Assembly (NCBI GenBank): GCA_031291275.1
Contig: JARLJJ010000357.1
Coordinates: forward strand, 1 to 46,833
DNA from: Formivibrio sp.
Lineage (GTDB): Bacteria > Pseudomonadota > Gammaproteobacteria > Burkholderiales > Chitinibacteraceae
Direction of reading: 5' to 3'
Length of the DNA: 46,833 bases
Shown here in pieces: positions 11,657 through 21,302 of this stretch. The notes under the pieces are model-generated. The model was not told the DNA's origin. It saw only the letters and a program-made list of their open reading frames with translations, and ran no database searches. The translations under genes and the position numbers were made by a program. How positions within the stretch are numbered: position 1 is the first letter of the stretch; the number at the start of each line of letters is the position of its first letter.

Positions 11657-11687
11657 GGAAACGCCGCACGTCACCGCGCGGCGTTCC
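11657..11687 (-). terminator. GC-rich hairpin between tsf and pyrH
   Basis: A strong stem (GGAACGCCGC paired with GCGGCGTTTCC, one bulge) lies in the tsf-pyrH gap. The tail is CGCAACC rather than a run of T, so it may be a pause or mRNA-stabilising structure and not a full terminator. Confidence 0.45.
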
Positions 11688-11736
11688 GTTATTTCAGAGC
11701 GGCATCACGACGCCCTGCGGTCGAATCAATTTTAGA

Positions 11737-12615
11737 TCAAACCTTGGCTGCTGCAGCCACTTCCGCAGCATAATCAACAACAGCTTTTTCAATGCCTTCA
11801 CCAACAACGTACATGGTAAATGCATTTACGGTTGCTTTCTTTTCAATCAGCAGCTTTTCAACCGTTACATCTGGATTCTTCACAAACTGTTGACCAAGCA
11901 AAGTAACTTCGGCCAAGTACTTGTTGATACGGCCTTCTACCATTTTGGCAACAATTTCAGCCGGCTTGCCGGATTCCGCCGCTTGGGCAGAGTAAATCTT
12001 GCGCTCTTGATCCAACAGATCGGAAGAAACTTGATCCTTGGAAACACACACCGGTTTGGATGCAGCCACATGCATGGCAATATCCTTACCCATCTGCTCG
12101 TCAGCACCAGTAAAGTCAACAAGCACGCCAATTTTGGCGCCATGCAGATAAGCAGCCAATTGACCAGCCGTTTGGTAGCGAACGAAACGACGCAAGGTCA
12201 TGTTCTCGCCCAATTTCGCCACGATGGCCTTGCGCAGTGTTTCAACCGTTTCGCCAGTAGCTGTTTTCACATCCGCCAACGCGACCACATCTGCAGCATC
12301 TGATTCCGCGGCAGCTTGCGCAACGGTATTAGCAAAAGCCACAAAACCGGCATCTTTGGCTACAAAATCGGTTTCACAATTGATTTCAATCAGCGCACCA
12401 GTCTTCTTATCGGCAGAGATGAAGGTTGCAACCACACCTTCTGAAGCAGTACGACCAGCCAACTTGGAGGCTTTGTTGCCAGACTTGATACGCATAACTT
12501 CTTCAGCTTTCTTGATGTCGCCAGCGGCTTCAACCAAGGCCTTCTTGCATTCCATCATGCCAAGACCGGTGAGCTCACGCAGTTCGGCAACCATCTTTGC
12601 GGTGATTTCCGCCAT
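11737..12615 (-). CDS. tsf: Elongation factor Ts
   Basis: EF-Ts exchanges GDP for GTP on EF-Tu. The start [15 protein letters not shown] follows an AGGAG ribosome site; 29 codons of open frame upstream do not belong to it. The 292-residue protein has the N-terminal UBA-like domain with [15 protein letters not shown], and the EF-Tu contact motif CETDFVAKD. It follows rpsB and the hairpin at 12667-12694. Confidence 0.98.
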   Translation of the reverse strand: MAEITAKMVAELRELTGLGMMECKKALVEAAGDIKKAEEVMRIKSGNKASKLAGRTASEGVVATFISADKKTGALIEINCETDFVAKDAGFVAFANTVAQAAAESDAADVVALADVKTATGETVETLRKAIVAKLGENMTLRRFVRYQTAGQLAAYLHGAKIGVLVDFTGADEQMGKDIAMHVAASKPVCVSKDQVSSDLLDQERKIYSAQAAESGKPAEIVAKMVEGRINKYLAEVTLLGQQFVKNPDVTVEKLLIEKKATVNAFTMYVVGEGIEKAVVDYAAEVAAAAKV

Positions 12616-12666
12616 GATACGGTTCTCCTGAATCGGGCACGAATGATTATGCCCGTAAATTGTTGC

Positions 12667-12694
12667 AAAAAAGGGGCGAGAAAACGCCCCTTTT
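12667..12694 (-). terminator. Intrinsic terminator or attenuator between rpsB and tsf
   Basis: A near-perfect stem AAAAGGGGCG/CGCCCCTTTT with a six-base loop, ending in a T run on the minus strand, sits between the rpsB stop and tsf. A partial terminator here is known in other proteobacteria and would set the S2 to EF-Ts ratio. Confidence 0.75.
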
Positions 12695-12716
12695 CGGACC
12701 ACAAGGGTAAATCCTA

Positions 12717-13448
12717 TTACTCTGCAGTGTTCTCAGTAGCGGCTGCAGCAGCTTCAACGATTTCCTGCACGGCTTGGCTACGACCTTCAAGCACAGCATC
12801 AGCTACACCACGGGCATACAGGCGGATGGCACGGCTGGAATCGTCGTTACCAGGAATGACATAGTCGATGCCATCTGGGTTGTTGTTGGTATCAACTACA
12901 CCGATCACCGGAATACCCAACTTTTTAGCTTCAACCACAGTACCCTTTTGGTAGCCGGTATCAATGACAAAAATGGCATCCGGCAAACCACCCATATCCT
13001 TGATGCCGCCCAGTGAGCGCTCAAGCTTTTCAACTTCACGGCTCATATCCAGCAATTCTTTCTTGCCATAGCCATTGTTTTCATCAATAAGGATGGCTTG
13101 AATTTCAGTCAGGCGCTTGATGGATTGCTTTACCGTTTTGTAATTGGTCAGCATGCCACCAAGCCAACGATGATCAACGAAAGGTGCGCCAGCGCGTTGA
13201 GCTTCTTCAGCCACAATTTCGCGAGCTTGGCGTTTGGTACCAACAAACAGGATAGTGCCCTTGTTTGCCGAGAGACGGCGCACAAACTTCAGCGCATCTT
13301 CGAACATCGGCAGGGATTTTTCCAAGTTGATGATGTGAATCTTGTTGCGGGCACCGAAGATGAACGGAGCCATTTTCGGATTCCAGTAACGGGTTTGGTG
13401 ACCAAAGTGAACACCAGCTTCAAGCATTTGACGCATGCTAACAGACAT
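12717..13448 (-). CDS. rpsB: 30S ribosomal protein S2
   Basis: S2 binds the small-subunit head-body junction. The start [18 protein letters not shown] lies behind a GGAG ribosome site; the four-residue longer frame is unlikely. The 243-residue product carries the signature segments [13 protein letters not shown] and the C-terminal [10 protein letters not shown]...VDTNNNPD. It heads the minus-strand cluster that runs to the left window edge, and a folded leader precedes it. Confidence 0.98.
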   Translation of the reverse strand: MSVSMRQMLEAGVHFGHQTRYWNPKMAPFIFGARNKIHIINLEKSLPMFEDALKFVRRLSANKGTILFVGTKRQAREIVAEEAQRAGAPFVDHRWLGGMLTNYKTVKQSIKRLTEIQAILIDENNGYGKKELLDMSREVEKLERSLGGIKDMGGLPDAIFVIDTGYQKGTVVEAKKLGIPVIGVVDTNNNPDGIDYVIPGNDDSSRAIRLYARGVADAVLEGRSQAVQEIVEAAAAATENTAE

Positions 13449-13481
13449 TAAAAACTCCAATACTCGTAAGGGTTAGGACTT

Positions 13482-13537
13482 CCGTTCGCATGGAACGCTG
13501 CCTCAGGCAAAGCGCACCCTTATCAAAGCGCGAACGG
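13482..13537 (-). promoter_or_regulatory. Structured rpsB 5' leader
   Basis: The rpsB leader can fold into a long hairpin: an outer perfect 8-base stem CCGTTCGC/GCGAACGG encloses an inner GCGC...GCGC pair and a GCCT/AGGC pair. In E. coli and relatives S2 represses its own operon through a folded leader; the position and shape here fit such a role, but the link is inference. Confidence 0.5.
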
Positions 13538-13575
13538 GAAAGTATCTTCACGGCCCTATGCCGCAAAGCCGCAGA

Positions 13576-13605
13576 ATTCTAACCCCCTTAGCACCTAAAA
13601 ATCAA
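13576..13605 (-). promoter_or_regulatory. Probable rpsB promoter
   Basis: On the minus strand TTGATT, an 18-base spacer and TAGAAT form a sigma-70-like promoter about 130 bases before the rpsB start. The -35 overlaps the stop codon of the upstream lipoprotein gene. Confidence 0.5.
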
Positions 13606-14414
13606 GGCATTCGGCTGGATTGCTTGGGGCAAGCCAATAACAAGGCTGCGGAGCACAAGCTTTTTTGCCTCACCGCCACGTCTTGCGCTAAGGATTCGTC
13701 ATTCAACACCACCGCCACATGTGCCATCAGCTGATAGTCTTCCAGCAACCATTCAGGCTCTGCCAACTTGCGATCATCAATCAAAGCCGTCTCAACATGT
13801 ATTTTGGCCAAATGAGGGTCATGAGCATCCAGCGCAACTTCTGCCAAGAGCCGATGAGAATGCGCACGTTCCGCAGGTAACGATTCAGCCTCTTCAAGTG
13901 CTTTCTGAGCCAATTGTCCGACTTTCACCCAGTCTTTCCGCGCAGCGGCCAATCGCGCAGCAAGGTTGTCTAGCTGCGCAGCCAATGGGCAACGTTTGCC
14001 ACAAACTTGCCAGGCAGTATCCAGCAACGCTTGTGCCCGTTCGGCATGCAAAACATCCAACAATGCCAATTGATACGCTGCACTGGCTCGCTGAATATCC
14101 GGAAACAGGGACTGCGCCGGCATCTCTTCAAGATATTTACGTGCCAGATCAATTTTTCCCAGCCGTGCATAGGCTTGCCCTAAGCCCAAGCGAGCTCGCC
14201 CCTGTCCCGGCCAGTCATCGATGGCCTGATAACCAGCCAGCGACTCACGCCAGGAGTCCACCGCATTTTCCCAACGCAATTCACGCACCGCCACAACTGC
14301 CGTGCGGTTAGCATTTTCTGTTGCAGTACGAAGTGCCGGCACGGGTGCGGAAGGGTTGCCTGCACATGCAGTCAACATCAGAGCCAATGTAAAAAACAGG
14401 GTTTTAAGAGTCAT
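13602..14414 (-). CDS. TPR-containing lipoprotein of the MCE operon
   Basis: The product of 270 residues starts MTLKTLFFTLALMLTAC, a lipoprotein signal peptide with lipobox LTAC, so it should be membrane-anchored outside the cytoplasm. The rest is helical with tetratricopeptide-like repeats (for example GRARLGLGQAYARLGKIDLARKYL at residues ~70-95, written here in part as the repeat region). The ATG at 14414 follows a GAGGTG ribosome site ten bases after the MCE gene stop. Being last in the permease-ATPase-MCE operon, it may dock partner proteins for lipid transport; no characterised homologue is recognised. It replaces the ABC_trans_aux lipoprotein often found at this position. Confidence 0.8.
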   Translation of the reverse strand: MTLKTLFFTLALMLTACAGNPSAPVPALRTATENANRTAVVAVRELRWENAVDSWRESLAGYQAIDDWPGQGRARLGLGQAYARLGKIDLARKYLEEMPAQSLFPDIQRASAAYQLALLDVLHAERAQALLDTAWQVCGKRCPLAAQLDNLAARLAAARKDWVKVGQLAQKALEEAESLPAERAHSHRLLAEVALDAHDPHLAKIHVETALIDDRKLAEPEWLLEDYQLMAHVAVVLNDESLAQDVAVRQKSLCSAALLLACPKQSSRMP

Positions 14415-14424
14415 TCCACTCACC

Positions 14425-15393
14425 TCAACGACGGCTATCCGGCACCGGTGCATCTAAAGGGGTCGGCGTCAGCATTTTGTTGAGCGGCCAACTTTGCTGT
14501 AACCCCTGCAAGGTATCGCGGCTATCGCGCACCAGTTCATCGGTATTGCGCACGATTCCCGGCAAGCGTGGCGCGGCCTCATCAAGGGCATTACGTAAAG
14601 TGGCCGCCATGGCACTGGCATTGCGTGCCGTCGCATCCAGGCTGGACACGCTGCTTGCCACATGATCCAAAATCAGCGGTAAGCGCCCTTGCACGTCAGC
14701 CACCGTATTATCCGCTCGGGCCAAGACACGACTGGCATTATTGAGCGTTGCACGCACTTCTTGATTAGCCAATCCATCGACACGGCTTAACAATTGATCC
14801 ATCCGCGCACGAGTTTCGCGCAATTCCGCCGTCAATTCGTGCACATTGGCCACGGTCTGCCGTACATCGCCCTTGGGATCGTTGACATAATCGAGCGTGG
14901 CTTGCACTGAATCGATGATCGGGATCGTGCGGTTTTTCAAGTCATGGGCAATATCTGCCAGACTTTGCGCTGGTGCGAAGTTGATTCGATCACCTTCCTT
15001 GGCCGGAGGAAGCATCGGAGACCCTCCGATCATTTCAAGGTAATAATCGCCCATCAATCCATCCTGCAACATCTGCGCAGTTGTATCGGTCTTGATCCAT
15101 TTCATGTAACGCGATTCGATCAGCAAATCGACATTGACCTTAGCTTGCTCATTCAACGCCACCTTGTCGACGACACCAATTCGAAAACCCGAAAAACGCA
15201 CTTGCATGCCTGGCGCAAAACCGGCACCGTGTTCTGCGATCAAATTGAGGCGAGTTTTACTAACAAACATCCCTTGCTTGAGCGCGATGCCAAATGCCAA
15301 ACCCAGCAAAACAATCAGAACGGCAGCACCAAAGAAAACCACCCGCCAACCAAGAAAACGAAAGCGTGGATCGGTATCTTTCAATAAGTTCAT
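14425..15393 (-). CDS. MCE-domain (MlaD-like) lipid transport protein
   Basis: MCE proteins form hexameric rings that carry phospholipids across the periplasm. The 322-residue protein has one N-terminal membrane helix (residues ~17-40), one MCE domain (about 47-125, LNLIAEHGAGFAPGMQVRFSG through GDYYLEMIGG), then a long helical tail to residue ~300 that resembles the coiled needle of longer MCE proteins. The start codon directly follows the TAG stop of the ATPase-like gene. With the adjacent permease it should form an ABC-type lipid transporter; direction and substrate cannot be told. Confidence 0.9.
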   Translation of the reverse strand: MNLLKDTDPRFRFLGWRVVFFGAAVLIVLLGLAFGIALKQGMFVSKTRLNLIAEHGAGFAPGMQVRFSGFRIGVVDKVALNEQAKVNVDLLIESRYMKWIKTDTTAQMLQDGLMGDYYLEMIGGSPMLPPAKEGDRINFAPAQSLADIAHDLKNRTIPIIDSVQATLDYVNDPKGDVRQTVANVHELTAELRETRARMDQLLSRVDGLANQEVRATLNNASRVLARADNTVADVQGRLPLILDHVASSVSSLDATARNASAMAATLRNALDEAAPRLPGIVRNTDELVRDSRDTLQGLQQSWPLNKMLTPTPLDAPVPDSRR

Positions 15394-15960
15394 CTACTCA
15401 ACCCTCTCAACAATATCCGTTTGAAAAAAACCAGCGAGGGCCGGCATTGACCCCACAACGATCAAACATGTCACCGCTTTTAGGCGAGAAAACAATTTAG
15501 CATGCGGCGACTCCTGAGAACGGGCCACCAGATCATGCCAACAATCCTCTTCGATAATCACACACTCCGGTTCAATCAAGACTGAGCGCAACAGCATCAC
15601 AAAACGCCGATCGGCTCGATCCAGCGCCGCCGGCAAACAAACGGCCAGCTTTTCACGTTGCTTTTGTGCGACCTGCGCAAGATCAAACGCTGCCGCCACG
15701 GATTCTTCCAGCGCAGCAATGGGTAAGTTATCGCGCCACCAAACGGGCAAGATCAGGTTTTCCCACACACGCAAATTACTGATCAACGTGGCGGCACCAT
15801 CCAGTACTGCCACTCGGCCAGGCCAGTGCGCCTTAGCCTCTTCAGCCAGCACATCGACCCACTCAGCGATCATATCGCCGTGCGGTGCCGTTACCCACCA
15901 GCATCCAGACTGGAGAGGATTGATAGAAAGCTGCGCCAAAGTAACGGGATTCATCGTCAT
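15394..15960 (-). CDS. Degenerate ABC ATPase-like subunit of the MCE transporter
   Basis: This 188-residue protein takes the place where an MCE operon normally encodes its ATP-binding subunit. Traces of the fold remain: ISNLRVWENLILPVWWR matches the Q-loop region, LPAALDRADRRFVMLLRSVL sits where [15 protein letters not shown] is expected, and CVIIEEDCW replaces the Walker B LLLDEPT. No GxxGxGKS/T Walker A motif is present and the signature motif is altered, so ATP hydrolysis looks unlikely. ATG at 15960 overlaps the permease stop; an ATG at 15975 is possible. About 60 residues are missing compared with normal MlaF-type subunits. It may be a structural partner or need an ATPase encoded elsewhere. 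Confidence 0.72.
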   Translation of the reverse strand: MTMNPVTLAQLSINPLQSGCWWVTAPHGDMIAEWVDVLAEEAKAHWPGRVAVLDGAATLISNLRVWENLILPVWWRDNLPIAALEESVAAAFDLAQVAQKQREKLAVCLPAALDRADRRFVMLLRSVLIEPECVIIEEDCWHDLVARSQESPHAKLFSRLKAVTCLIVVGSMPALAGFFQTDIVERVE

Positions 15961-16661
15961 AAAATCAGCGACCAAACAAAATCGATGACAAACAACATCA
16001 GAATACCAATAAATACTGCACGGGAAGCTGCCTTGGGGATTTCCGTAGGTAGCGGTTTGGTAATCAACCCCACCCCGCTTGCCAGGATGCCGGCAGAAAA
16101 GCCGAACAAGGCGGATTTACCAATACAGACCATGATCCAGCCGGGTTGCAGCATGCGCTCGACTTGAGCGATTTGATAACCCGCATCCCATCCCGCCGAA
16201 AAAATAATTCCGCCCGCCAAGGCAAATAACGCCATGCACCCGGAAAGCACCATGGCCGAGACAGTCATACCCAGCACCCGAGGCAACAACAGGTATTCAG
16301 CAACATCAATACCATGCCGAGACAGACAGCGAAACTCGCCATTGGCCCGCATATTTGCCAATTCACTTGCAACCGCCGAGGCCGATCGCGCAACCATAAT
16401 CAGCGAACCCAGCAACGGTGCCAGTTCATTCATCCCGAGCCGCCCCAATATTCGGAGTGACGACTCCCAACTTTGCCCATACACATCATGCAACTGCAGC
16501 ACCACAATGGCACCCAAGGCAAATCCGATCAAAGCGACAAGATAGGCCGCCTGATTACTGGTGAAATAAATTTGTTTCAGCAAAATCCGCCGAACAGCAT
16601 GGCTACGCAATGCCGGCAAAGTCCGCCACAAGCCAAATAAAGGAAGAAACGTTTTGCGCAT
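15957..16661 (-). CDS. MlaE-family ABC permease
   Basis: MlaE-type permeases form the inner-membrane part of MCE lipid transporters. The start chosen (MRKTFLPLFGLWRTL) gives 234 residues; the open frame continues 141 codons further upstream but that part has no membrane-protein character and runs across the promoter region opposite trxB. Family features are the interface helix HAVRRILLKQIYFT, LGRLGMNELAPLLGSLIMVARSASA (the conserved glycine/serine loop) and several membrane segments to the C-terminus. It leads the four-gene operon and is divergent from trxB. Confidence 0.88.
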   Translation of the reverse strand: MRKTFLPLFGLWRTLPALRSHAVRRILLKQIYFTSNQAAYLVALIGFALGAIVVLQLHDVYGQSWESSLRILGRLGMNELAPLLGSLIMVARSASAVASELANMRANGEFRCLSRHGIDVAEYLLLPRVLGMTVSAMVLSGCMALFALAGGIIFSAGWDAGYQIAQVERMLQPGWIMVCIGKSALFGFSAGILASGVGLITKPLPTEIPKAASRAVFIGILMLFVIDFVWSLIL

Positions 16662-16729
16662 GCCAATGCAGCCTATTGCAAATTGTGGACTTATTCGTCC
16701 GTATTGTAGGCGCGCATGACAAGCCAAGA

Positions 16730-16766
16730 AAGCCAGCTTGCTATCAGCACCATAGCAAGATTCCAT
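16730..16766 (+). promoter_or_regulatory. Candidate OxyR operator upstream of trxB
   Basis: The palindrome CTTGCTAT-N7-ATAGCAAG contains CTAT-N7-ATAG at 16741-16755. Extended with the OxyR spacing ATAG-N7-CTAT-N7-ATAG-N7-CTAT, the outer tetrads read AAGC and CCAT, so the two inner tetrads are perfect and the outer ones weaker. The site abuts a weak -35 in front of a possible -10 (TATAGA, 16788-16793), the classic place for OxyR activation. Confidence 0.4.
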
Positions 16767-16823
16767 TAGAAAGCAGCTTTCGAAAGCTATAGACTTCACC
16801 CCATTCACTCCTACACAGGATAG

Positions 16824-17780
<957 letters not shown>

Positions 17781-17800
17781 TCCCAACCTTGCAATCAGGT

Positions 17801-17830
17801 AAAAGGGGCACGAATCCGTGCCCCTTTTTA
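17801..17830 (+). terminator. Intrinsic terminator after trxB
   Basis: A perfect stem AAAAGGGGCACG/CGTGCCCCTTTT with a four-base loop ends in a T run. It finishes only five bases before the ATG of the next gene. Confidence 0.85.
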
Positions 17831-17835
17831 AGTTT

Positions 17836-18459
17836 ATGAACAACTCGACACTCAAACAGCTGAAGTGTTTACGCAAGACCTTAAACGCAAAGCCTAAAGT
17901 CAAGGCCGTCACAACCTCGCCTGCGCTGGAACCATCCGATCACGAACTATTCTTGCAAGCAGTCCGCGGAACCTTGCCACTTGCCAATCCTCGTTACCCG
18001 CATCCACCACGTTTCCCATCGCCATGGCCACGCCAGCACCACCAGGAGGACGCGCGCAGCGTCGCCGAAGCCATGTCAGATCTCTGGCCCTGGGATGAGT
18101 TGGAATCCGGGGAAGAATTGTTGTTCATGCGCCCAGGCGTACAGCATGAATCGTTGCGCAAGCTTCGACGGGGCGAATGGTTGACACAGGCCGAACTTGA
18201 CCTGCACGGCCTCACTTCAGAATCAGCGCGGCTGGCCGTGGCCGAATTTTTGCATCATTGTCATCGCAACCATCTGCGCTGCGTTCGCATCATTCACGGC
18301 AAAGGACTCAGTTCAGTGAATCGGGAACCCGTGCTTAAACTCAAATTAAAAAACTGGTTGGCTCAGCGTGACGACGTGCTTGCTTTCTGTCAGGCACGCC
18401 CTGTTGATGGCGGGAGTGGCGCAGCACTGGTGTTACTGAAAAACCATAGAGAAAAATAA
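17836..18459 (+). CDS. Smr-domain protein
   Basis: Smr domains bind or cut nucleic acids; stand-alone bacterial forms have been tied to ribosome rescue and DNA repair, and no precise role is claimed here. The 207-residue protein has a variable N-terminus and the Smr domain at about residues 115-200: LDLHGLTSESARLAVAEFL, the RIIHGKGL motif and the GGSGAALVLLK end. The ATG at 17836 is chosen over a GTG at 17818 that lies inside the trxB terminator. There is no clear ribosome site, because the terminator's T-run occupies that place. Confidence 0.88.
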   Translation: MNNSTLKQLKCLRKTLNAKPKVKAVTTSPALEPSDHELFLQAVRGTLPLANPRYPHPPRFPSPWPRQHHQEDARSVAEAMSDLWPWDELESGEELLFMRPGVQHESLRKLRRGEWLTQAELDLHGLTSESARLAVAEFLHHCHRNHLRCVRIIHGKGLSSVNREPVLKLKLKNWLAQRDDVLAFCQARPVDGGSGAALVLLKNHREK

Positions 18460-18712
18460 TTGGTCTGGCCAATTGCGGTTCCAACGCAAATACGTTGAGA
18501 GAACCGGGTTTTCTCCTGCTAATCATCAACCGGTCCTGCACTGGTCCGTGTTCTACAGACACCTATCTCAACACACGCACGTTGAATACATTTTCAATCC
18601 TTGATTGGCCAAACAACGGGCATGAAGATCATTGCTGCGTATGCCATTGCTGGTTTTCCAGCCTGTTGCGGTATACTTGCGGCTTTCCCTGATGCTGATC
18701 GAGCCGCCCGCC

Positions 18713-19918
18713 ATGTCGCCGCGACTTTCCCTGCTGCACCCCTACCCGTTCGAGAAACTGCGCCAGCTATTTGCAGGCGTAGCGCCCAACCCGGCGCTGA
18801 AAGCCATCAACCTATCTATCGGCGAACCCAAACATCCGACGCCGCAACTGATAAAAGATGCGCTTATCGCCAATTTCGCCGGATTGGAAAGCTATCCTGC
18901 CACCTTGGGTTCCGAGGTGCTGCGCTCCAGCATCAGTCAGTGGATTGCGCGCCGCTATGGCATAGCCGCACCCAATCCGGCCACGGAAATCATCCCGGTC
19001 GACGGTAGTCGCGAAGCGCTTTTTGCCTTTGCCCAAGCGGTGATCGATCCAACCGGCGCAGAAATGCCCGTGGTGATTTCGCCCAATCCGTTCTACCAGA
19101 TCTACGAAGGCGCCGCGCTATTGGCCGGCGCCGAGCCTTATTATGTGAACTGCACTTGCGACAAGCATTTCCAACCGGACTGGGACAGCGTACCTGATGC
19201 AGTATGGGCACGTACTCAGTTGGTGTTTGTGTGCTCTCCAGGCAATCCGACAGGCGCCGTTGCATCTCTGGATGACTGGAAAAAGCTTTTTGCCTTGTCC
19301 GATCGTCATGGCTTTGTGATCGCCAGCGACGAGTGCTATTCGGAAATTTATTTTGGTGAAGAAAAACCACTGGGTGGTCTGGAAGCTGCGGTGAAACTCG
19401 GTCGCGACTTCACACGGCTGGTGATGTTCTCGTCGTTATCCAAACGAAGTAACGTGCCCGGAATGCGCTCTGGTTTTGTTGCAGGCGATGCACAAATCCT
19501 CAAGCAATTCCTGCTCTATCGTACCTATCATGGCTGCGCGATGAGCCCGACAATCCAAGCGGCCAGTGCGGCGGCCTGGGCCGATGAAGCCCACGTTGTG
19601 GAGAATCGTCGTCAATATGTTGCCAAATTCAGGGTAGTAACGCCTAAACTGCAAACTGCGCTGAACGTGCAGATGCCGGATGCCGCCTTTTATTTGTGGG
19701 CTGAAACGCCGATTGCCGACACTGAATTCGCCAAACGCCTGTATCAGGATGAACATGTGACTGTCCTGCCCGGCTCATTCCTGGCGCGTGAAGCCCATGG
19801 CGTGAATCCTGGCGCGCACCACATCCGCATTGCACTGGTTGCCCCGCTGGCTGAATGTGAAGAAGCTGCAGAACGCATCGTGCGCTTTACCAACCGATTA
19901 CTGATGAAATCCTGTTAA
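18713..19918 (+). CDS. dapC: Succinyldiaminopimelate aminotransferase
   Basis: DapC makes N-succinyl-LL-diaminopimelate from the keto precursor, feeding lysine and peptidoglycan synthesis. The 401-residue class I aminotransferase has [11 protein letters not shown] near the N-terminus, [10 protein letters not shown], the [13 protein letters not shown] segment and the PLP lysine in [16 protein letters not shown]. The ATG at 18713 matches homologues; 27 more open codons upstream cover the likely promoter (TATACT at 18672-18677). It sits just before dapD, the preceding enzyme of the pathway, so both form one unit. Confidence 0.95.
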   Translation: MSPRLSLLHPYPFEKLRQLFAGVAPNPALKAINLSIGEPKHPTPQLIKDALIANFAGLESYPATLGSEVLRSSISQWIARRYGIAAPNPATEIIPVDGSREALFAFAQAVIDPTGAEMPVVISPNPFYQIYEGAALLAGAEPYYVNCTCDKHFQPDWDSVPDAVWARTQLVFVCSPGNPTGAVASLDDWKKLFALSDRHGFVIASDECYSEIYFGEEKPLGGLEAAVKLGRDFTRLVMFSSLSKRSNVPGMRSGFVAGDAQILKQFLLYRTYHGCAMSPTIQAASAAAWADEAHVVENRRQYVAKFRVVTPKLQTALNVQMPDAAFYLWAETPIADTEFAKRLYQDEHVTVLPGSFLAREAHGVNPGAHHIRIALVAPLAECEEAAERIVRFTNRLLMKSC

Positions 19919-19949
19919 TACCCCAATCAACACACTCTGGAATAGAACC

Positions 19950-20771
19950 ATGAGCAACCTGCAAACCGTTATTGAAACAGCCTTCGAAAACCGTGCCGAC
20001 ATCAATCCCGGCAATGTCTCTGCCGAAGTGCGCGACGCCGTCAACGATGTGATTGACTGCCTGGACCAAGGCAAGCTGCGCGTTGCTGCCAAAATCGACG
20101 GCACTTGGGTCACCCACCAATGGCTTAAAAAAGCGGTTCTGTTGTCTTTCCGTATCAACGAAAACGAAGTCATGGCTGGCGGATGCACGCAATATTTCGA
20201 CAAAGTGCCAAGCAAGTTTTCTAACTACACCGAAGCTGATTTTCGTGCCGGTGGTTTCCGCATCGTACCCAATGCCATTGCCCGCAAAGGATCGTTCATC
20301 GCCAAGAATGCCGTGCTGATGCCCTCTTACGTGAACATTGGCGCGTATGTTGATGAAGGCACCATGGTGGACACCTGGGCAACAGTGGGCTCCTGCGCAC
20401 AAATTGGCAAGAATGTGCATCTTTCGGGCGGTGTCGGTATTGGCGGTGTATTGGAACCATTGCAAGCTGGGCCAACCATTATCGAAGACAACTGCTTTAT
20501 TGGCGCGCGTTCCGAAGTTGTAGAAGGTGTGATTGTCGAAGAAGGTGCCGTCATCTCGATGGGGGTCTACATCGGTCAGTCGACCAAAATCTACGATCGC
20601 GAAACTGGCGAAGTTACCTACGGCCGTATTCCAGCCGGCTCAGTTGTGGTTTCAGGCAATTTGCCTTCTGCCGATGGCAAATACAGCTTGTACTGCGCAG
20701 TGATCGTGAAGAAAGTCGATGCCAAAACCCGCGGCAAGGTTGGTATCAATGAATTGCTGCGCGGTATCTGA
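19950..20771 (+). CDS. dapD: Tetrahydrodipicolinate N-succinyltransferase
   Basis: DapD succinylates tetrahydrodipicolinate, opening the succinylase route to diaminopimelate. The 273-residue protein has an N-terminal helical domain, then left-handed beta-helix repeats ([20 protein letters not shown]), the conserved [20 protein letters not shown] segment, and the C-terminal [11 protein letters not shown] strand. The gene follows dapC by 31 bases. Confidence 0.98.
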   Translation: MSNLQTVIETAFENRADINPGNVSAEVRDAVNDVIDCLDQGKLRVAAKIDGTWVTHQWLKKAVLLSFRINENEVMAGGCTQYFDKVPSKFSNYTEADFRAGGFRIVPNAIARKGSFIAKNAVLMPSYVNIGAYVDEGTMVDTWATVGSCAQIGKNVHLSGGVGIGGVLEPLQAGPTIIEDNCFIGARSEVVEGVIVEEGAVISMGVYIGQSTKIYDRETGEVTYGRIPAGSVVVSGNLPSADGKYSLYCAVIVKKVDAKTRGKVGINELLRGI

Positions 20772-20797
20772 TCGCCTGTCTGAACTCAAATAGAAAT

Positions 20798-20874
20798 GAG
20801 CACCTTCGCGACAGCGAGGATGCTCAACTAAAATCCCTGAATCTACCCATTCAATATGCAATACGAATGGGTAG
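20798..20874. terminator. Two hairpins between dapD and the convergent DUF883 gene
   Basis: The first (20798-20825) is GAGCACCTTCGC/GCGAGGATGCTC with one mismatch and a four-base loop. The second (20843-20874) is a perfect 10-base stem CTACCCATTC/GAATGGGTAG with a 12-base loop. Neither has a long T tail, but the position between two converging genes fits a role in ending both transcripts. Confidence 0.5.
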
Positions 20875-20886
20875 AGTATGTTCTCC

Positions 20887-21189
20887 CTATTTACGACCTA
20901 GAAAAAAACCGGCCAAGAGCGCCACGCAGGTGGTCGTTGCTATAACACCCCACGGATTTTCTTTTACATAGCCATCAGCCGAAGTTGCCATTTCTTTTCC
21001 CGCCACAATAGCTTTAGCTTGTACTTCATGCGCTTTGATGATCGCCGTGTCGAGCAGTTGCATCCCGCGGTTACGCGCTTCATCGGCTTTTTCGCCAGTC
21101 AGTGCAGAGGCGGCTTGAAACAGTGCTTGCGCATCCTTAACCAACGTTTGCATATCGTTATTCACAATTTTCAGATTCGATTCGAGCAT
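20887..21189 (-). CDS. DUF883 family membrane-anchored protein (ElaB/YqjD type)
   Basis: The family consists of small helical proteins with a C-terminal membrane helix; E. coli members bind ribosomes in stationary phase. The 100-residue product starts MLESNLKIVNNDMQTL behind a GAGGAA ribosome site, is helical and charged in the middle, has the family's VKENPWGVIATTTCVALLAGFFLG end and finishes GRK. A longer frame to 21237 lacks similarity. It is a single gene converging on dapD. Function here is inferred from family only. Confidence 0.88.
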   Translation of the reverse strand: MLESNLKIVNNDMQTLVKDAQALFQAASALTGEKADEARNRGMQLLDTAIIKAHEVQAKAIVAGKEMATSADGYVKENPWGVIATTTCVALLAGFFLGRK

Positions 21190-21302
21190 GATGTATTCCT
21201 CAAGAAGAGAGAGTGAGTATGTGATCCGCAGGTTCAAGTAGAACCAAACGGTTCACATGATTTGTCTTGTCTGCCAACGAATCAAAACGGTCGTGGCTAA
21301 AA

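Noticed and set aside
13721-14311. 196-codon plus-strand frame
   Set aside because: Antisense to the TPR lipoprotein, proline-rich and without family features.
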